A program made the translations under genes and the position numbers. This document shows, one piece after another, positions 19,679 to 20,697 of a stretch of 20,697 nt of DNA. Location of the stretch: positions 1 through 20,697 of the forward strand of contig CAZVME010000058.1 of assembly GCA_964628835.1 (NCBI GenBank). The letters are read 5' to 3'. A model generated the notes under the pieces. The model was not told the origin of the DNA and ran no database searches. It worked only from the letters and a program-made list of their open reading frames with translations. The stretch's first letter is position 1, and each line of letters begins with the position of its first letter. This DNA comes from JAAGZL01 sp964628835. GTDB lineage: Bacteria; Pseudomonadota; Gammaproteobacteria; Chromatiales; Chromatiaceae.

Positions 19679-20697
19679 TTAGGTTTCGACGTGCTTAGAT
19701 GGATGATCCAGAATCATCTTTGTCTCTTCTGTAAGCCTAGTTAGCAGTTGCTCCATTTTCCCCTGTTGTTTTTCGATAGCTGCAATTTCTATCTGCTTCA
19801 CCACATGAGTCAAGGAGATAACTGCACATAAGGAAGTCGAGCCGTGTAGCCGGTGCGCGGTTTCGCGCAGATTCTCCCAATCACGCAAACGAGCATATTG
19901 ATGAATGGACTCTGTTTGTGGGGGAAGATCCAGGCAAAATTTATCAAACAACTCCTGAGCCAGCTCTGCATTACCTCCAGCAACACGTATGGCTTTATGA
20001 CTATCTCGTATGGTGCTGATTTTATCTGTGTCAGGCAGGTTTGTTACTGTAGGTGACTGATATGTTACAGGCATGGTGGAGCCGGTTAGGTGGTGACTGA
20101 TTGTGTCTAAAAGTTTTGTCTCGTCTACCGGTTTTACCATGTAATCATCCATGCCAGAAGCATCTACTTTGCTCTTTGTGTCGGGCATTACATCTGCGGT
20201 TAAAGCTAGAATTGGTGTGTGTCTGGGCAAGTTTAATTCATGTTGCCTGATCTTCTTGGCTGCCTGTAAGCCGCTGAGATTAGGCATGTGTACGTCCATC
20301 AGGATAAGGTCGTAATTGTGCTTGCAGGCAAGTTCCACAGCCGCTTTGCCGTCGTTAGCCTGTGTTATCGTGGCCCCACGTCGCTGTAACAAAGTAGTGA
20401 TCAATTGCAGGTTGATAGGGTTGTCATCAGCTATCAATATCCGGTGATCCTCTAATTGCTGAGTGTACGTAGCTGCTGTGGGTATTTTTTCGTGTTTGGG
20501 TCTGGTGGATAACTCCGGGTTGATGGTTTCTTGAATTGCATACTCCAGCGCCTTGCAGGTAAATGGTTTTGATAGACAGATGACCTGAGCAGATTTCCCA
20601 ATTATATTTGAAATAACATGATCGGAAGAGCTGATAAGTACCAATTAAGCGAGTCTTTGATCTCGTGATGCCTTTTGGGACATCCAAGTCCCCAAAA
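19679..20697 (-). pseudogene. C-terminal part of a hybrid sensor kinase (receiver-receiver-HPt), interrupted and cut by window edge
   Basis: From 20644 to 19679 an open frame of 321 residues holds the end of one receiver (VLISSSDHV...LSKPF, residues 2-28), a full receiver (67-185: D73 and D74, phospho-acceptor D117 in LILMDVHMP, T149, K171) and an HPt domain (about 205-315, phospho-His H264 in AHRLHGS). This is the layout of the back half of BarA/GacS- or TorS-like hybrid kinases. Immediately upstream in frame is TAA (20645-20647), in a context SRDQRLA-stop-LVLISSS where Gln would fit, so a nonsense mutation is likely. The kinase core lies beyond the window. A TTG at 20644 could start a free receiver-HPt protein, but without a visible ribosome site. 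Confidence 0.65.

Noticed and set aside
1..20697. CRISPR array, toxin-antitoxin pair, rRNA genes or biosynthetic cluster
   Set aside because: I looked for repeat-spacer periodicity, paired small genes and characteristic enzymes and saw none.

Overview
The window reads as a gammaproteobacterial chromosome segment. The order ftsK-lolA-rarA-(crcB)-serS and the adjacent pair yccA plus tRNA-Ser(UGA) are arrangements known from Escherichia coli and pseudomonads. The species cannot be fixed from sequence alone. The paired P460-type c-type cytochromes, a bacteriohemerythrin and several signalling proteins would suit a free-living or symbiotic proteobacterium handling nitrogen oxides or changing oxygen, but that is inference.

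Left part (1-9.9 kb, core): a 5'-truncated alanine dehydrogenase gene, then the tight unit ftsK-lolA-rarA (DNA translocase, lipoprotein carrier, replication-associated AAA+ ATPase). Two tandem secreted cytochrome P460-like genes on the minus strand sit where rarA would normally lead towards serS. They are separated from each other by two strong hairpins. The fluoride exporter crcB, a DUF190 gene and serS follow as a translationally coupled plus-strand unit. After serS come a REP-type inverted pair (REPIN-like), a 59-residue membrane protein gene on the minus strand, yccA with a bidirectional terminator, and tRNA-Ser(UGA) with a 17-bp-stem terminator.

Right part (9.9-20.7 kb, accessory): the sequence looks more AT-rich and much less gene-dense. 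It carries a methyl-accepting chemotaxis protein, a large membrane-PAS-GAF-GGDEF-EAL protein with a tiny secreted Cys/His-rich protein upstream, a small secreted two-cysteine protein, an intact IS3-family element, a bacteriohemerythrin, and the C-terminal end of a hybrid sensor kinase interrupted by a stop codon. Between them lies a graveyard of mobile-element debris: a BRO-N phage antirepressor pseudogene with a lost start codon, a 5' scrap of an ISNCY-type transposase cut by the IS3 element, an IS256-type transposase remnant, and possibly a tyrosine-recombinase scrap. A perfect 23-bp inverted repeat around a 58-bp spacer lies in the gene-poor stretch near 12.5 kb.

The first 47 bases are an exact inverted copy of part of ftsK 2 kb away and break the ald reading frame's homology, so the extreme left end is probably an assembly or amplification chimera rather than biology. 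No clearly novel multi-gene system is visible. The best leads are the P460 pair placed inside conserved synteny, the Cys/His-rich secreted peptide, and the hairpin or inverted-repeat elements.
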